This document shows positions 42,629 through 51,295 of a stretch of 64,000 nt of DNA, piece after piece. The stretch is taken from positions 62,001 through 126,000 of the forward strand of contig NZ_FOCL01000002.1 in the NCBI RefSeq assembly GCF_900110105.1, in the 5' to 3' direction. Both the position numbers and the translations under genes were made by a program. The notes under the pieces were generated by a model that was given only the letters and a program-made list of their open reading frames with translations, did no database searches and was not told where the DNA came from. Numbering within the stretch: position 1 is the first letter of the stretch; each line of letters opens with the position of its first letter. Source of the DNA: Mucilaginibacter gossypiicola. GTDB taxonomy: Bacteria > Bacteroidota > Bacteroidia > Sphingobacteriales > Sphingobacteriaceae.

Positions 42629-43879
42629 ATGAATTTTAGCTCATTCATTAAGTTCACTGTAACCGAACGCTTTTTGCGCTACGTTACCATTGATACACAA
42701 TCAGACCCCACTTCTGTTTCATTTCCATCAACAGAAAAGCAAAAAAATCTTGGCCGGATGCTGGTTGATGAACTTTTGGCCATAGGCGTAACCGATGCGC
42801 ATTTGGATGAGTATGGATATGTTTATGCAACTATACCCTCCAATACCGACAAGCAAGTTCCGGTTATCTGCTTTTGTTCGCATATGGATACCGCACCAGA
42901 TTGCAGTGGAAAAGACGTTAAGCCAATTGTTCATAAAAACTACCAGGGGCAGGATTTAATACTACCGGATGATAACACGCAAGTGATCCGCATGGCGGAA
43001 TACTCCGACCTCAAAAACCAAATAGGTAACGATGTAATAACCGCCAGTGGTACAACCCTGCTCGGGGCTGATAACAAAGCTGGTGTAGCCGAAATTATGG
43101 ATGCCTGCTACCAACTCATGAACCATCCCGAAATTAAACATGGTGATATCCGTATTTTATTTACTCCTGATGAAGAGGTTGGTCATGGCGTTGATCACGT
43201 GGACATCGCAAAGCTTGGCGCTTTTGCCGCTTATACTATGGATGGAGAGAGTGCGGGCAATATGGAGAATGAAACCTTTTCGGCCAATGGTGCAAGGCTT
43301 ACAATAAATGGCGTAAGCTCACACCCGGGATTTGCCAAAGGAAAAATGGAAAGTGCCATTAAAATTGCCGGACAAATTATTGCTGCCTTGCCCGATGAAC
43401 TTTCGCCGGAGTATACCGAGGGCATGCAAGGCTTTGTACACCCGGTAGGTATAGAAGGCCATGTTGAAACCGCTGCTATCGACTTTATAATCCGCGATTT
43501 TGATGAAGCGAAACTTGCAGATCATGTGGAGGTTATCCGTAAAACAGCAACCGGGGTATTAAAGAAATTCCCAGGTTCAACGTTTGATATTGCCGTGAGC
43601 CAGCAATACCGCAATATGAAAAGTGTACTTGATCAGCACCCGCAAATTGTTGATTATGCCATGGAAGCTATTAACCGTACAGGTTTAACCGCTAAGTTGT
43701 GCAGCATCCGTGGCGGCACCGATGGCTCAAGGCTCTCATTTATGGGATTGCCTTGTCCCAATATTTTTGCGGGAGAACACGCTTTTCATAGCAGGCATGA
43801 GTGGGTATCGGTACAGGATATGCAAAAGGCAGTTGAAACCATTTTACACCTGTGCATGATCTGGGAAGAAAGAAGTTAG
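42629..43879 (+). CDS. pepT: Peptidase T (aminotripeptidase)
   Basis: 416 residues, M20 zinc peptidase. Metal ligands lie in CFCSHMDTAPDCSG, GADNKAG, TPDEEVGHG, TMDGESAG and near the C-terminus EHAFHSRHEW. It releases N-terminal residues from tripeptides in the cytoplasm. The first ~10 residues (MNFSSFIKF) extend beyond the usual start, but no better start codon is present. Divergent from the beta-barrel operon. Confidence 0.95.
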   Translation: MNFSSFIKFTVTERFLRYVTIDTQSDPTSVSFPSTEKQKNLGRMLVDELLAIGVTDAHLDEYGYVYATIPSNTDKQVPVICFCSHMDTAPDCSGKDVKPIVHKNYQGQDLILPDDNTQVIRMAEYSDLKNQIGNDVITASGTTLLGADNKAGVAEIMDACYQLMNHPEIKHGDIRILFTPDEEVGHGVDHVDIAKLGAFAAYTMDGESAGNMENETFSANGARLTINGVSSHPGFAKGKMESAIKIAGQIIAALPDELSPEYTEGMQGFVHPVGIEGHVETAAIDFIIRDFDEAKLADHVEVIRKTATGVLKKFPGSTFDIAVSQQYRNMKSVLDQHPQIVDYAMEAINRTGLTAKLCSIRGGTDGSRLSFMGLPCPNIFAGEHAFHSRHEWVSVQDMQKAVETILHLCMIWEERS

Positions 43880-43891
43880 GATGAAGTCGAT

Positions 43892-43941
43892 AGTCTTAAG
43901 TTCTAAGTTGAAAGTGTGTTTTTGACATCGGGCTTAAGACT
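43892..43941. repeat. Small AGTCTTAAG inverted repeat
   Basis: AGTCTTAAG (43892-43900) and CTTAAGACT (43933-43941), 9-bp arms, within purine-rich AAGTT units like those at 19.1 and 24.1 kb. It lies between the co-oriented pepT and acetyltransferase genes. Confidence 0.4.
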
Positions 43942-43988
43942 AACCGCTTTGAACAAATCATAATTATCAACACGTCACTAAATTAAAA

Positions 43989-44483
43989 ATGTATACGATA
44001 CGCACCGCCACCGTAAATGATATAGAAACCATCCGCGATATTGCTGATAAAACCTGGTGGGTGACTTACAGCCCTATACTTGAGCGCGAACAAATAGCTT
44101 TTATGCTGGGCGAGATTTATTCGACAGAGAAAATAACTAAACAGGTTAAAGAAAATCAGCAAACTTTCCTTCTGTTGGAAGAAGAAGGCAGACCGGTAGC
44201 ATTTGCAGCATACTCGCCCCGTGAAGAAAATCCGGAGATTTATAAACTGCACAAGCTATACTGCCTGCCCGAAACCCAGGGCAAAGGCTACGGTAAGGTA
44301 TTAATTAACGAGGTAGCTCAAAAAACCAAAGATGCCGGCAAGCAAACGCTTGAACTTAATGTGAACAGGTATAACAATGCCAAGTCGTTTTACGAAAAGA
44401 TGGGATTTGCAGTAGCTTATGAAGAAGATATAGCTATTGGTAAATACTGGATGAATGATTATGTGATGCGGAAAGAATTATAA
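43989..44483 (+). CDS. GNAT family N-acetyltransferase
   Basis: 164 residues. GNAT fold with the acetyl-CoA-binding motif LPETQGKGYGKVLINEV and the C-terminal NNAKSFYEKMGF. The acceptor is unknown; the family includes protein and small-molecule acetyltransferases. No partner gene is obvious. Confidence 0.93.
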   Translation: MYTIRTATVNDIETIRDIADKTWWVTYSPILEREQIAFMLGEIYSTEKITKQVKENQQTFLLLEEEGRPVAFAAYSPREENPEIYKLHKLYCLPETQGKGYGKVLINEVAQKTKDAGKQTLELNVNRYNNAKSFYEKMGFAVAYEEDIAIGKYWMNDYVMRKEL

Positions 44484-44489
44484 TTAAGC

Positions 44490-44681
44490 TTATTTGGGAG
44501 GAAGTGTTTTCAAAAGTTCTTTAGCCGGTACCGCTTTAAAACTGCCATCTTTCTCGCCAATGATTAAGCTTTCATTATTAGCAGCTGCTGCTTCAACCAG
44601 TTTGCGGTTTGCTCGTTTCATACCTTCAAGCACCTTTGCCTCTAACTCATTCATGTCCATTTGTTGTGCCTTAGTTGTCAT
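44490..44681 (-). CDS. Small helical protein, putative partner of the zeta-like kinase
   Basis: 63 residues: MTTKAQQMDMNELEAKVLEGMKR, AANNESLIIGEKDGSFKAVPAK, ending LLKTLPPK. One long helix, then a beta hairpin. There is no known family. It overlaps the zeta-like gene by 11 nt and lies downstream of it, so it is translated with it. This makes it the candidate antitoxin or accessory subunit, though known epsilon antitoxins are larger and come first. Confidence 0.75.
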   Translation of the reverse strand: MTTKAQQMDMNELEAKVLEGMKRANRKLVEAAAANNESLIIGEKDGSFKAVPAKELLKTLPPK

Positions 44682-45249
44682 TTGCTTGATCTAAAATTAC
44701 TTTCCAATCATCGGATTTTATTATTGTTTTTTCCGATGCTTCCAAACCTCTTGCCACTACTTGAGTGCCAGTCCCCATGTTATTTATTACAAACCATCTA
44801 TCACATAGAGGAGTATACAAATGTACCAAATTTCTTATTCCTCTGTAATACCTCCGCTCTATTACATCAGCCGGAATATTATGCCCGCCTCTGCTCACTC
44901 GTTTAGCAACCCGTTCCATTGCCATCTGTGGTGAACTTAGCCAAAAAAACAATAGAATAACTTCGTATCCTTTTTGCTGCGCTCTTTTAACTAAGGAAAC
45001 GTAACTCCTGGTTGAAAGCGTAGTTTCAAAAGCAAAATCAACTTCCCGACTTAGCAATTCATCAATTCGCTGTAACATGATCCGGCCTGCTTCAAGTGCA
45101 ACGCTTTCCGGGTTAAAGGGCGAAAGCCCAGCTGCAATATTATCAGCATTTACAAACTCATTGCAGTTAAGCAATTCGGGCAAAACCGTGTAGCTTGCAG
45201 TGGTTTTACCGGCACCGTTACAACCTGCTATGATGTATAAATTGGGCAT
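44671..45249 (-). CDS. Zeta-toxin-like P-loop kinase
   Basis: 192 residues. Walker A GCNGAGKTT (9-17), then FVNADNIAAGLSP, the substrate-binding DN motif of zeta/PezT-like kinases, and DFAFETTLSTRSYVSL (Walker B/sensor). VSRGGHNIPADVIERRY provides the Arg-rich lid. Zeta toxins phosphorylate UDP-N-acetyl sugars; close relatives are simply called AAA or zeta family proteins and some lack toxicity. It precedes a 63-residue partner (11-nt overlap). Confidence 0.88.
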   Translation of the reverse strand: MPNLYIIAGCNGAGKTTASYTVLPELLNCNEFVNADNIAAGLSPFNPESVALEAGRIMLQRIDELLSREVDFAFETTLSTRSYVSLVKRAQQKGYEVILLFFWLSSPQMAMERVAKRVSRGGHNIPADVIERRYYRGIRNLVHLYTPLCDRWFVINNMGTGTQVVARGLEASEKTIIKSDDWKVILDQANDN

Positions 45250-45269
45250 CTGTTTTGAAATAGGTTCAA

Positions 45270-45788
45270 TTAATCTTCCTTAAATATAGCATACATATGC
45301 TTGTCCATTACCTCACCATTCTTAATGATTGATCTTCGCAACACGGCTTCCTTCATATAACCAGCCTTTTCAAGCACCCGCATGGATGCCGTGTTTTTAT
45401 CATATACGTCGGCTTCAATACGTATCAACGCAAAATGTTCAAATGCATACGTAGTTACCAATTTTAGGGCTTCGGTCATGATGCCTTTCCCCCAGTGTTG
45501 TTCGCTAAGCCAATAGCCTATCTCGGCAGTGATGCGGCTTTCGTCATTAAATGGTTCAATACCTATGCCGCCGCAGGCTTCGCCGTTAACTATAATGGCA
45601 AAGCTGGTTAAAGGTTGCTGTTCTTTTACTGTATTTATCCAAAACAAGGCATCATCAAGGGTATAAGGGTGCGGGAACCTGTCACGCAAAAAAGCCGCTA
45701 CTTTTGCATTGTCTGCGTGGTGTTGAAGCGATACTTCATCTCCCTGTTGCCATGCCCTCAATAAAAATCCGTTGCCCTGTAGTTCCAT
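45270..45788 (-). CDS. GNAT family N-acetyltransferase (RimJ/RimL type)
   Basis: 172 residues from the ATG at 45788; the open frame reaches 45818 but the added residues are hydrophobic and unlike the family. FLLRAWQQGDEVSLQHHADN starts the RimJ/L fold. GYWLSEQHWGKGIMTEAL is the acetyl-CoA motif and NTASMRVLEKAGY is the conserved end. It is 20 nt upstream of the zeta-like gene on the same strand, so possibly the same transcript. Confidence 0.92.
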   Translation of the reverse strand: MELQGNGFLLRAWQQGDEVSLQHHADNAKVAAFLRDRFPHPYTLDDALFWINTVKEQQPLTSFAIIVNGEACGGIGIEPFNDESRITAEIGYWLSEQHWGKGIMTEALKLVTTYAFEHFALIRIEADVYDKNTASMRVLEKAGYMKEAVLRRSIIKNGEVMDKHMYAIFKED

Positions 45789-45857
45789 TTGTAACAATAA
45801 AATGCTTAAAAATAGCAATCATTGGCTAAACTGCTAAATTGCATGCTTTATTGAGAT

Positions 45858-48218
45858 ATGAAAAAACTTTTAAGCTTATTGTTCCTGATGCCGGTAACGG
45901 GCGCTTTTGCACAAAAGCTGGACACCCTTACTATCGAAAAAATTATGCGCGACCCAAAATGGATCGGCGTATCTCCCTCCAATGTTCGCTGGGCTAACGA
46001 CAGTAAAAAGATCTACTTTAAATGGGATGATGATGCTTCGGGTGATACGCGTTTATATGCTGTTAACCCGGCTGATAACAGGGTGCAAAAGGTTAGCATT
46101 GCCGGGCAGCGTGATCTGGCACCAGGCGGCGGCGAATGGAATAAAAAGCATACTCAAAAAGTTTTTAGTAAAAATGGCGACCTGTTTTTATACGATGTAA
46201 AAAGCAATAAAACCACCCGCTTAACCAATACTGTAGGGCAGGAAGATAGCCCCGCTTTTAACGGTGATGAAACAAAGATTATTTATAAAGAAGATAGCAA
46301 TCTCTTTGCCCTGAACCTGAATGGCGGTAGCCTGGTACAGCTTACCAACTTTGTAAGGGCGGCAAGTGATAAAAAAAACAAGGATAAACCTAACGAGCAG
46401 GAGCAGTGGCTCAAAAAACAACAGCTTGAACTGTTTGATATCATCAAAAAAGAAGCGAAAGATGACAAAAAAGATTCGGCAGAAACGGCATTACTCAAAC
46501 CTGATAAATTAAAAGAAATTGCCTTTGGCGAAAAAAGGCTGAGCGCTGTACAGATCAGCCCCGATGGCCGTTTTATAACTTATAACCTTGTCAAACGTGC
46601 CGAAGGGGTTCAGAATGCTATCGTACCAAACTATGTTACCGCATCAGGCTTTACAGAGGATATTCCTAACCGCTCAAAGGTTGGCCGCCCTTCATCAACT
46701 TCAGAGACTTTTATTTACGATAAGCGCCGCGAGGCCGTTTACCCGGTTATTACATCAGAGATTCCCGGTATTAAAGATCTGCCCGATTATTTAAAAGATT
46801 ATCCCGAAGAATTAAAAGCCCGCCAAAAGGAAAATGCCGACAGGCCAGTAAACGTCGATGGCGTGATATGGAACCAAAGCGGCAGCAATGCCGTGGTTAT
46901 TATCTCGGCACAGGATAATAAAGATTGCTGGATCATGCGCCTCGATCCGGTAACCGGGAAACTCAACCTGCTTGATCGTCAGCGTGATGAGGCCTGGATA
47001 GGTGGCCCCGGCATTGATGATCCCGGAAATACAGGTTTTATTGACGACACCCATTTTTATTACCAAAGCGAAGCCAGCGGCTACTCACATATTTATGTGG
47101 TTGATGTAACCAGCGGTGCAAAAAAACAGCTTACCAACGGCAAATGGGAAGTGCAAACCTTACAGCTAAGCAACGATAAAAAAACATTTTACTTTACTGC
47201 CAATATTGATCATCCGGGTATAACCCATTTTTACAGGATCCCGGTTAGCGGAGGAACCCCGGTTAAAATTACTGGTATGAAAGGCGGCAACGATGTAACG
47301 CTTTCTCCGGATGAAAAATGGCTGGCTATCAGGTATTCTTATTCCAACCGCCCCTGGGAGTTATATATCCAGGCTAATAAGCCGGGGGCAAAAGCAATCA
47401 AGCTAACCAACTCAGTTTCGGCCGAGTACCTGTCGTACCCATGGCGCGACCCGGAGATCATCTCCTTTAAAAACCGTTATGGTAGCGATGTTTATGCACG
47501 CCTGTATCAGCCTAAAAAAGCCGATCCTGCAAAACCGGCCGTAGTTTTTGTACACGGTGCAGGCTATCTGCAAAACGTTACCTATTCATGGAGTTATTAT
47601 TTCCGTGAATTTATGTTCAATAACATGCTGGCCGATAATGGATATACCGTACTGGATATCGACTATACCGCAAGCGCAGGCTATGGCAGGGATTTTCGGA
47701 CCGGCATTTATCGCCACATGGGCGGCAAGGACTTAACAGACCAGGTTGACGGTGTAAAACTGCTGGTTGAAAAATATGGTGTAAACCCGAAGCATGTAGG
47801 CTTATATGGTGGGTCATACGGCGGCTTTATTACCCTGATGGGTATGTTTACAGAGCCCGACGTTTTTGCGGCAGGCGGCGCTATCCGCTCCGTTACCGAT
47901 TGGGCACACTATAACCATGAGTATACATCGAACATATTGAATGAGCCTTTTACCGATGAGCTGTCCTACCGCAAAAGCTCACCTATTTACTTTGCCAATG
48001 GTTTAAAAGGTAACCTGTTGATGCTGCATGGCATGATAGACCAAAACGTGAACTACCAGGATATCATTCGCCTTACCCAAAAACTGATAGAGTTGCACAA
48101 AGAAAACTGGGAACTGGCTTCATACCCTGTAGAGGATCACGGCTTTGAACAGCCCAGCAGCTGGACCGATGAGTATAAACGGATTTATAAGTTATTTGAA
48201 GGGACTTTGAAGAAATAA
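45858..48218 (+). CDS. S9 family prolyl oligopeptidase (DPP IV-like), secreted
   Basis: 786 residues with a signal peptide (LSLLFLMPVTGAFAQ). An N-terminal beta-propeller (PD40-like repeats such as NKTTRLTNTVGQEDSPAF, LAPGGGEWN) is followed by an alpha/beta-hydrolase domain. The catalytic triad is Ser653 (GGSYGG), Asp728 (HGMIDQN) and His761 (VEDHGF). It cleaves peptides, probably after proline, in the periplasm. A strong palindrome follows. Confidence 0.95.
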   Translation: MKKLLSLLFLMPVTGAFAQKLDTLTIEKIMRDPKWIGVSPSNVRWANDSKKIYFKWDDDASGDTRLYAVNPADNRVQKVSIAGQRDLAPGGGEWNKKHTQKVFSKNGDLFLYDVKSNKTTRLTNTVGQEDSPAFNGDETKIIYKEDSNLFALNLNGGSLVQLTNFVRAASDKKNKDKPNEQEQWLKKQQLELFDIIKKEAKDDKKDSAETALLKPDKLKEIAFGEKRLSAVQISPDGRFITYNLVKRAEGVQNAIVPNYVTASGFTEDIPNRSKVGRPSSTSETFIYDKRREAVYPVITSEIPGIKDLPDYLKDYPEELKARQKENADRPVNVDGVIWNQSGSNAVVIISAQDNKDCWIMRLDPVTGKLNLLDRQRDEAWIGGPGIDDPGNTGFIDDTHFYYQSEASGYSHIYVVDVTSGAKKQLTNGKWEVQTLQLSNDKKTFYFTANIDHPGITHFYRIPVSGGTPVKITGMKGGNDVTLSPDEKWLAIRYSYSNRPWELYIQANKPGAKAIKLTNSVSAEYLSYPWRDPEIISFKNRYGSDVYARLYQPKKADPAKPAVVFVHGAGYLQNVTYSWSYYFREFMFNNMLADNGYTVLDIDYTASAGYGRDFRTGIYRHMGGKDLTDQVDGVKLLVEKYGVNPKHVGLYGGSYGGFITLMGMFTEPDVFAAGGAIRSVTDWAHYNHEYTSNILNEPFTDELSYRKSSPIYFANGLKGNLLMLHGMIDQNVNYQDIIRLTQKLIELHKENWELASYPVEDHGFEQPSSWTDEYKRIYKLFEGTLKK

Positions 48219-48260
48219 AAAATCTTCTCCGACGATAACACATTAACAAGCTCTAAAGCA

Positions 48261-48293
48261 AGACTTACGAAGTTTTTAAAACTTCGTAAGTCT
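48261..48293. terminator. Perfect palindrome after the S9 peptidase gene (shared AAAACTTCGTAAGT element)
   Basis: 16-bp arms AGACTTACGAAGTTTT (48261-48276) and AAAACTTCGTAAGTCT (48278-48293) with a 1-nt centre, between convergent genes. The core recurs at 30920-30935 and, inverted-repeat form, at 55347-55367. Confidence 0.7.
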
Positions 48294-48311
48294 GCAAGTA
48301 TTAACATTGGG

Positions 48312-48527
48312 TTACTTAGTCCCTTTGCCTTTTTTATTTTGTGAGGCGTCCTGGGTGTCCTTAACCTCTTTCAAAAGCCTGAGCTTCATAAAAATCACCA
48401 CTACACCAACAATGATGGCCCCTGCCATTACCGGGTAATTGTGGGTTGTAAGCATTTTATAGGCAACAATAAAGCACAAGGCTACACCCATGGTGTAAAG
48501 CACATTGAGCACTAATTTAAAGCCCAT
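48312..48527 (-). CDS. Small two-helix membrane protein
   Basis: 71 residues, two membrane helices (VLNVLYTMGVALCFIVAYKM, VMAGAIIVGVVVIFMKL) and a basic polar tail (SQNKKGKGTK). Family not firmly recognised. It overlaps the rhodanese stop by 1 nt, so the two genes are translationally coupled. Confidence 0.75.
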   Translation of the reverse strand: MGFKLVLNVLYTMGVALCFIVAYKMLTTHNYPVMAGAIIVGVVVIFMKLRLLKEVKDTQDASQNKKGKGTK

Positions 48528-48841
48528 TAGTATACGTTTAATTCAGGGTCAATTTCGGCCTGCCACGCAAGGATACCGCCCCTTAAGTTAGACAGGTTGG
48601 TAAAACCAAGCTGCTCCAGCTGCATAATTGCGGCTGCGCTACGTTTACCGCTGCGGCACATTACTACCACGGGTTTATCTTTACTTATCTTTTCTGATTC
48701 TATTACTACGCCGCCGAGCGGTATAAGTTGTCCGCCAAGGTTTGAAGTTTCGTATTCAAAATCTTCCCTAACGTCAATCAGTTGAAAGTCTTCGCCTTTG
48801 TCAATTTTTTCTTTTAGTTCCTGTACGGTTATCTCGTTCAT
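48527..48841 (-). CDS. Rhodanese-like domain protein
   Basis: 104 residues, a single-domain sulfurtransferase of the GlpE/PspE size. LIDVREDFEYETSNLGG opens the fold and the active-site loop is MCRSGKRS with Cys62. It carries persulfide sulfur or acts as a redox/phosphatase-like module; the acceptor is unknown. It is co-transcribed with the small membrane protein. A TACCTTTG box lies 20 nt upstream. Confidence 0.92.
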   Translation of the reverse strand: MNEITVQELKEKIDKGEDFQLIDVREDFEYETSNLGGQLIPLGGVVIESEKISKDKPVVVMCRSGKRSAAAIMQLEQLGFTNLSNLRGGILAWQAEIDPELNVY

Positions 48842-48860
48842 GTTAAATGTAATTATAATC

Positions 48861-48868
48861 CAAAGGTA
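48861..48868 (-). promoter_or_regulatory. -7 box of the rhodanese gene
   Basis: TACCTTTG on the minus strand, exact TAnnTTTG match 19 nt from the start codon. Confidence 0.45.
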
Positions 48869-48957
48869 GTTTTTTTCTTAATCAAATATTTAGGCTTGTT
48901 ATTTGTAACAATCAAAGTGTATGAGCGTTTCATATATGTTTACACAATAATTACTTA

Positions 48958-50076
48958 ATGAAAAAAGTTACACGCTTTTTCTGGTTCTGTTCAGGAGCAC
49001 ATATCGATACCTTAAAAAAGTACCCTATCGAGCATAATAAGTATGTTGGTATTGGGGCAACTATATTTTTCACCGCTTTGTTTGCGGCTTTATCGGGCGG
49101 CTATGCCATGTACTTTGTTTTTAACGGTGATGGTTTTGCTGTAGGCTTTGCTATACTATTTGGTTTGCTTTGGGGAACGGCCATTTTTAATATGGACCGT
49201 TACATTGTATCCAGTATTAACAAAGAAGGTACAACCAATCAGCAGATTTTGCAGGCATCGCCGCGTATTTTGCTGGCCATTATGATAGGTATTGTGATAT
49301 CGCGCCCGCTTGAGCTCAAGATTTTTGATAAAGAAATTCGCCAGAAACTAAAAACCGCCTATTTAAAGGGGCAACGCAGTAAGATTGATACCCTCGAAAA
49401 AACCTACATGCAGAAGTATGCCATGGAGCTGGGTAAAAATACCGATCTTAAAAAGGAAAAGGATTCGCTTGAACGGGATATTAACCGCTCACGCTACCAG
49501 CTTAACCAGGAAGTTTTCGGCGATAAAACCAACCAAACATCGGGTATCACCGGTTACGGAACTTACGCCAAGCAAAAACAATCTGTACTGGAAGAAAAAG
49601 AAGCCCGCCTTAAAACTGTTACTGATAATTTAGGGCAGATGGACCAGTACCTGAGCGCCCGTAAGGATTATGAGGGACTAAACAGTACGCGCCTCTTTAC
49701 CGAACATCAACTGGATAGTCTGGCCAGCATTGCAGGTTTCTCTGACCGTAACTGGGCATTGGGGCAACTCACTTACACAGAAAACGGGAAGCGCGACCTG
49801 GATACTTACCTGGCTATCTCATTTATTGGGTACCTTTTTATTTTGTTTGAATGTTTACCGGTGTTTGTAAAGCTGATGTCCCCCAAGGGGCCTTATGATA
49901 CAGCCATAGCCAAAACCGCCGAAGCCAATATTCACCTGGCCGAACGGGACAAGGAACGGGATATGGCAGTTACGGATAATATTTATGACCATAACCTGGA
50001 TACGGATATCCAGCGGCGAAAAAAGATCATTACTTCACAATCTGATTATGATTTTGAGCGGCATAGTTATGAGTAA
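48958..50076 (+). CDS. DUF4407 membrane protein
   Basis: 372 residues. Three N-terminal membrane helices (to ~115; FFTALFAALSGGYAMYFVF, FAILFGLLWGTAIFNMDRYIV), then a periplasmic or cytoplasmic coiled coil (~125-240, Lys/Glu-rich) and a further membrane helix (ISFIGYLFILFECLPVFV). The layout is that of DUF4407 proteins, common in Bacteroidota and of unknown role. It ends before an inverted-repeat spacer. Confidence 0.88.
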   Translation: MKKVTRFFWFCSGAHIDTLKKYPIEHNKYVGIGATIFFTALFAALSGGYAMYFVFNGDGFAVGFAILFGLLWGTAIFNMDRYIVSSINKEGTTNQQILQASPRILLAIMIGIVISRPLELKIFDKEIRQKLKTAYLKGQRSKIDTLEKTYMQKYAMELGKNTDLKKEKDSLERDINRSRYQLNQEVFGDKTNQTSGITGYGTYAKQKQSVLEEKEARLKTVTDNLGQMDQYLSARKDYEGLNSTRLFTEHQLDSLASIAGFSDRNWALGQLTYTENGKRDLDTYLAISFIGYLFILFECLPVFVKLMSPKGPYDTAIAKTAEANIHLAERDKERDMAVTDNIYDHNLDTDIQRRKKIITSQSDYDFERHSYE

Positions 50077-50130
50077 ATTGTGAATGCGAAGACACATAAT
50101 TGATTGGCTAAGCGTAGGCGTTGCGCGATT

Positions 50131-50236
50131 CCCCTCTTGAGAGGGGTGGAGGGGTGTGTTTCTGTGCACAATTTATGAATGATGCAGAGACACACCCCTC
50201 CACCCACAGAGCCATCGCGCCCCCTCTCAAGAGGGG
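50131..50236. repeat. CCCCTCTTGAGAGGGG-type inverted repeat
   Basis: Left arm 50131-50168 (CCCCTCTTGAGAGGGG then TGGAGGGGTGTGTTTCTG) and right arm 50183-50205 plus 50221-50236 (inverse: CAGAGACACACCCCTCC, then CCCCTCTCAAGAGGGG). The right side has an extra ~15-nt piece (near GCCATCGCG). It lies between the co-oriented DUF4407 and alkA genes. It could fold into one long hairpin. Confidence 0.75.
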
Positions 50237-50321
50237 ATTTATTTGAGCAATTATGCGTCTCTACGTTATTTTTTGCAATTCCCAGCCTAATCCCTCATCT
50301 TGCACAACATATCATCAACCT

Positions 50322-50957
50322 ATGTTTGAGCAATTTTCCCATTCAAACTTTCATCTCATCTGCGATAAGCTTGCTGCTAATGACCCTGATCTTGCCATGA
50401 TCATTCAAAATCATGGCTATCCGCCCTTATGGTCGCGGCCTAACAGTTTTGAAACATTGGTGCATATTATTTTGGAGCAGCAGGTATCGCTGGCGTCGGC
50501 ATTATCTGCCTTAAATAAACTGCGGGAAAGGGTGCAGCAAATTACGCCAACCCGGGTACTGCTCCTTACCGATGAGGAATTTCGCGCATGCTATGTAAGC
50601 CGGCAAAAAACTATCTACATAAAATATCTTGCCGAAGCCATTGTGAACGGACAAATTAACCTTGCCGAAATGGAACAAATGCCTGATGACATTATCCGCG
50701 CCAAACTAACCGCCCTCAAAGGTATCGGCAACTGGACAACAGATGTGTACCTCATGTTTGTACTGCAACATGCCGATGTTTTCCCTATCGGGGACCTTGC
50801 GGCAGTTAATGCGCTGAAAAGGGTAAAAAACTTGCCAAAAGATACATCAAGAGAAGAATTATTATTGGTAACCGAACAATGGAAACCTTACCGCACCATT
50901 GCATCAATGTTGTTATGGCATTATTACCTGTCGTCGCCACGGCCTCCGAGGAATTAG
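50322..50957 (+). CDS. DNA-3-methyladenine glycosylase II (AlkA/HhH-GPD family)
   Basis: 211 residues from the ATG at 50322; the frame is open from 50253, but the added residues show no family resemblance. The HhH-GPD fold has LVHIILEQQVSLASALSAL, the hairpin LTALKGIGNWTTDVYLMF and catalytic Asp158 (FPIGDLA). It excises alkylated purines to start base-excision repair. It lacks AlkA's N-terminal domain. Its stop codon overlaps a decayed E1 fragment on the other strand. Confidence 0.93.
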   Translation: MFEQFSHSNFHLICDKLAANDPDLAMIIQNHGYPPLWSRPNSFETLVHIILEQQVSLASALSALNKLRERVQQITPTRVLLLTDEEFRACYVSRQKTIYIKYLAEAIVNGQINLAEMEQMPDDIIRAKLTALKGIGNWTTDVYLMFVLQHADVFPIGDLAAVNALKRVKNLPKDTSREELLLVTEQWKPYRTIASMLLWHYYLSSPRPPRN

Positions 50958-51097
50958 TAAGCCGGTAACTTCCCCGTACGCTCTTCCAATCTCGCCTTCG
51001 CCAAAAACCGGCCTTCTGGTGCTTTGTTCATCAATACAATTGTATCTAAAGCCTATTGGATATTTAAACAATACCCTGTAATGTGAGCGAAAAACAT
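50954..51097 (-). pseudogene. Decayed C-terminal fragment of a 2-oxoacid dehydrogenase E1-beta gene
   Basis: Translating the minus strand gives AHITGYCLNIQ, an in-frame TAG (51053-51055), then ALDTIVLMNKAPEGRFLAK and ARLEERTGKLPAY followed by the stop at 50954. It aligns with the end of the intact E1 protein at 53355-55334 (AAHIAEHCFKY ... SLDTAIPMSKALEEQFLAK, TRLEESMERLLGY). About seven codons are missing near the stop. No upstream part is recognisable, so this is a remnant of a second E1 gene. The remainder, 51098-51295, shows no feature. Confidence 0.8.
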
Positions 51098-51295
51098 TTA
51101 TATTAGTTACCAAATAAACCTGAAATAGTAAAAGCAGATCGCCGGTACAAAATATATACTACGGGATTCTTTTATTTTGCCAATAATAATACCTGTAAAA
51201 TTGACATTATTTAATTACAACCAATATAACATCAACATGTGTGATGCACGAATAGTTGTGAAAAATTTAGCCTGCTCCCCCAATCTATTACTTAT

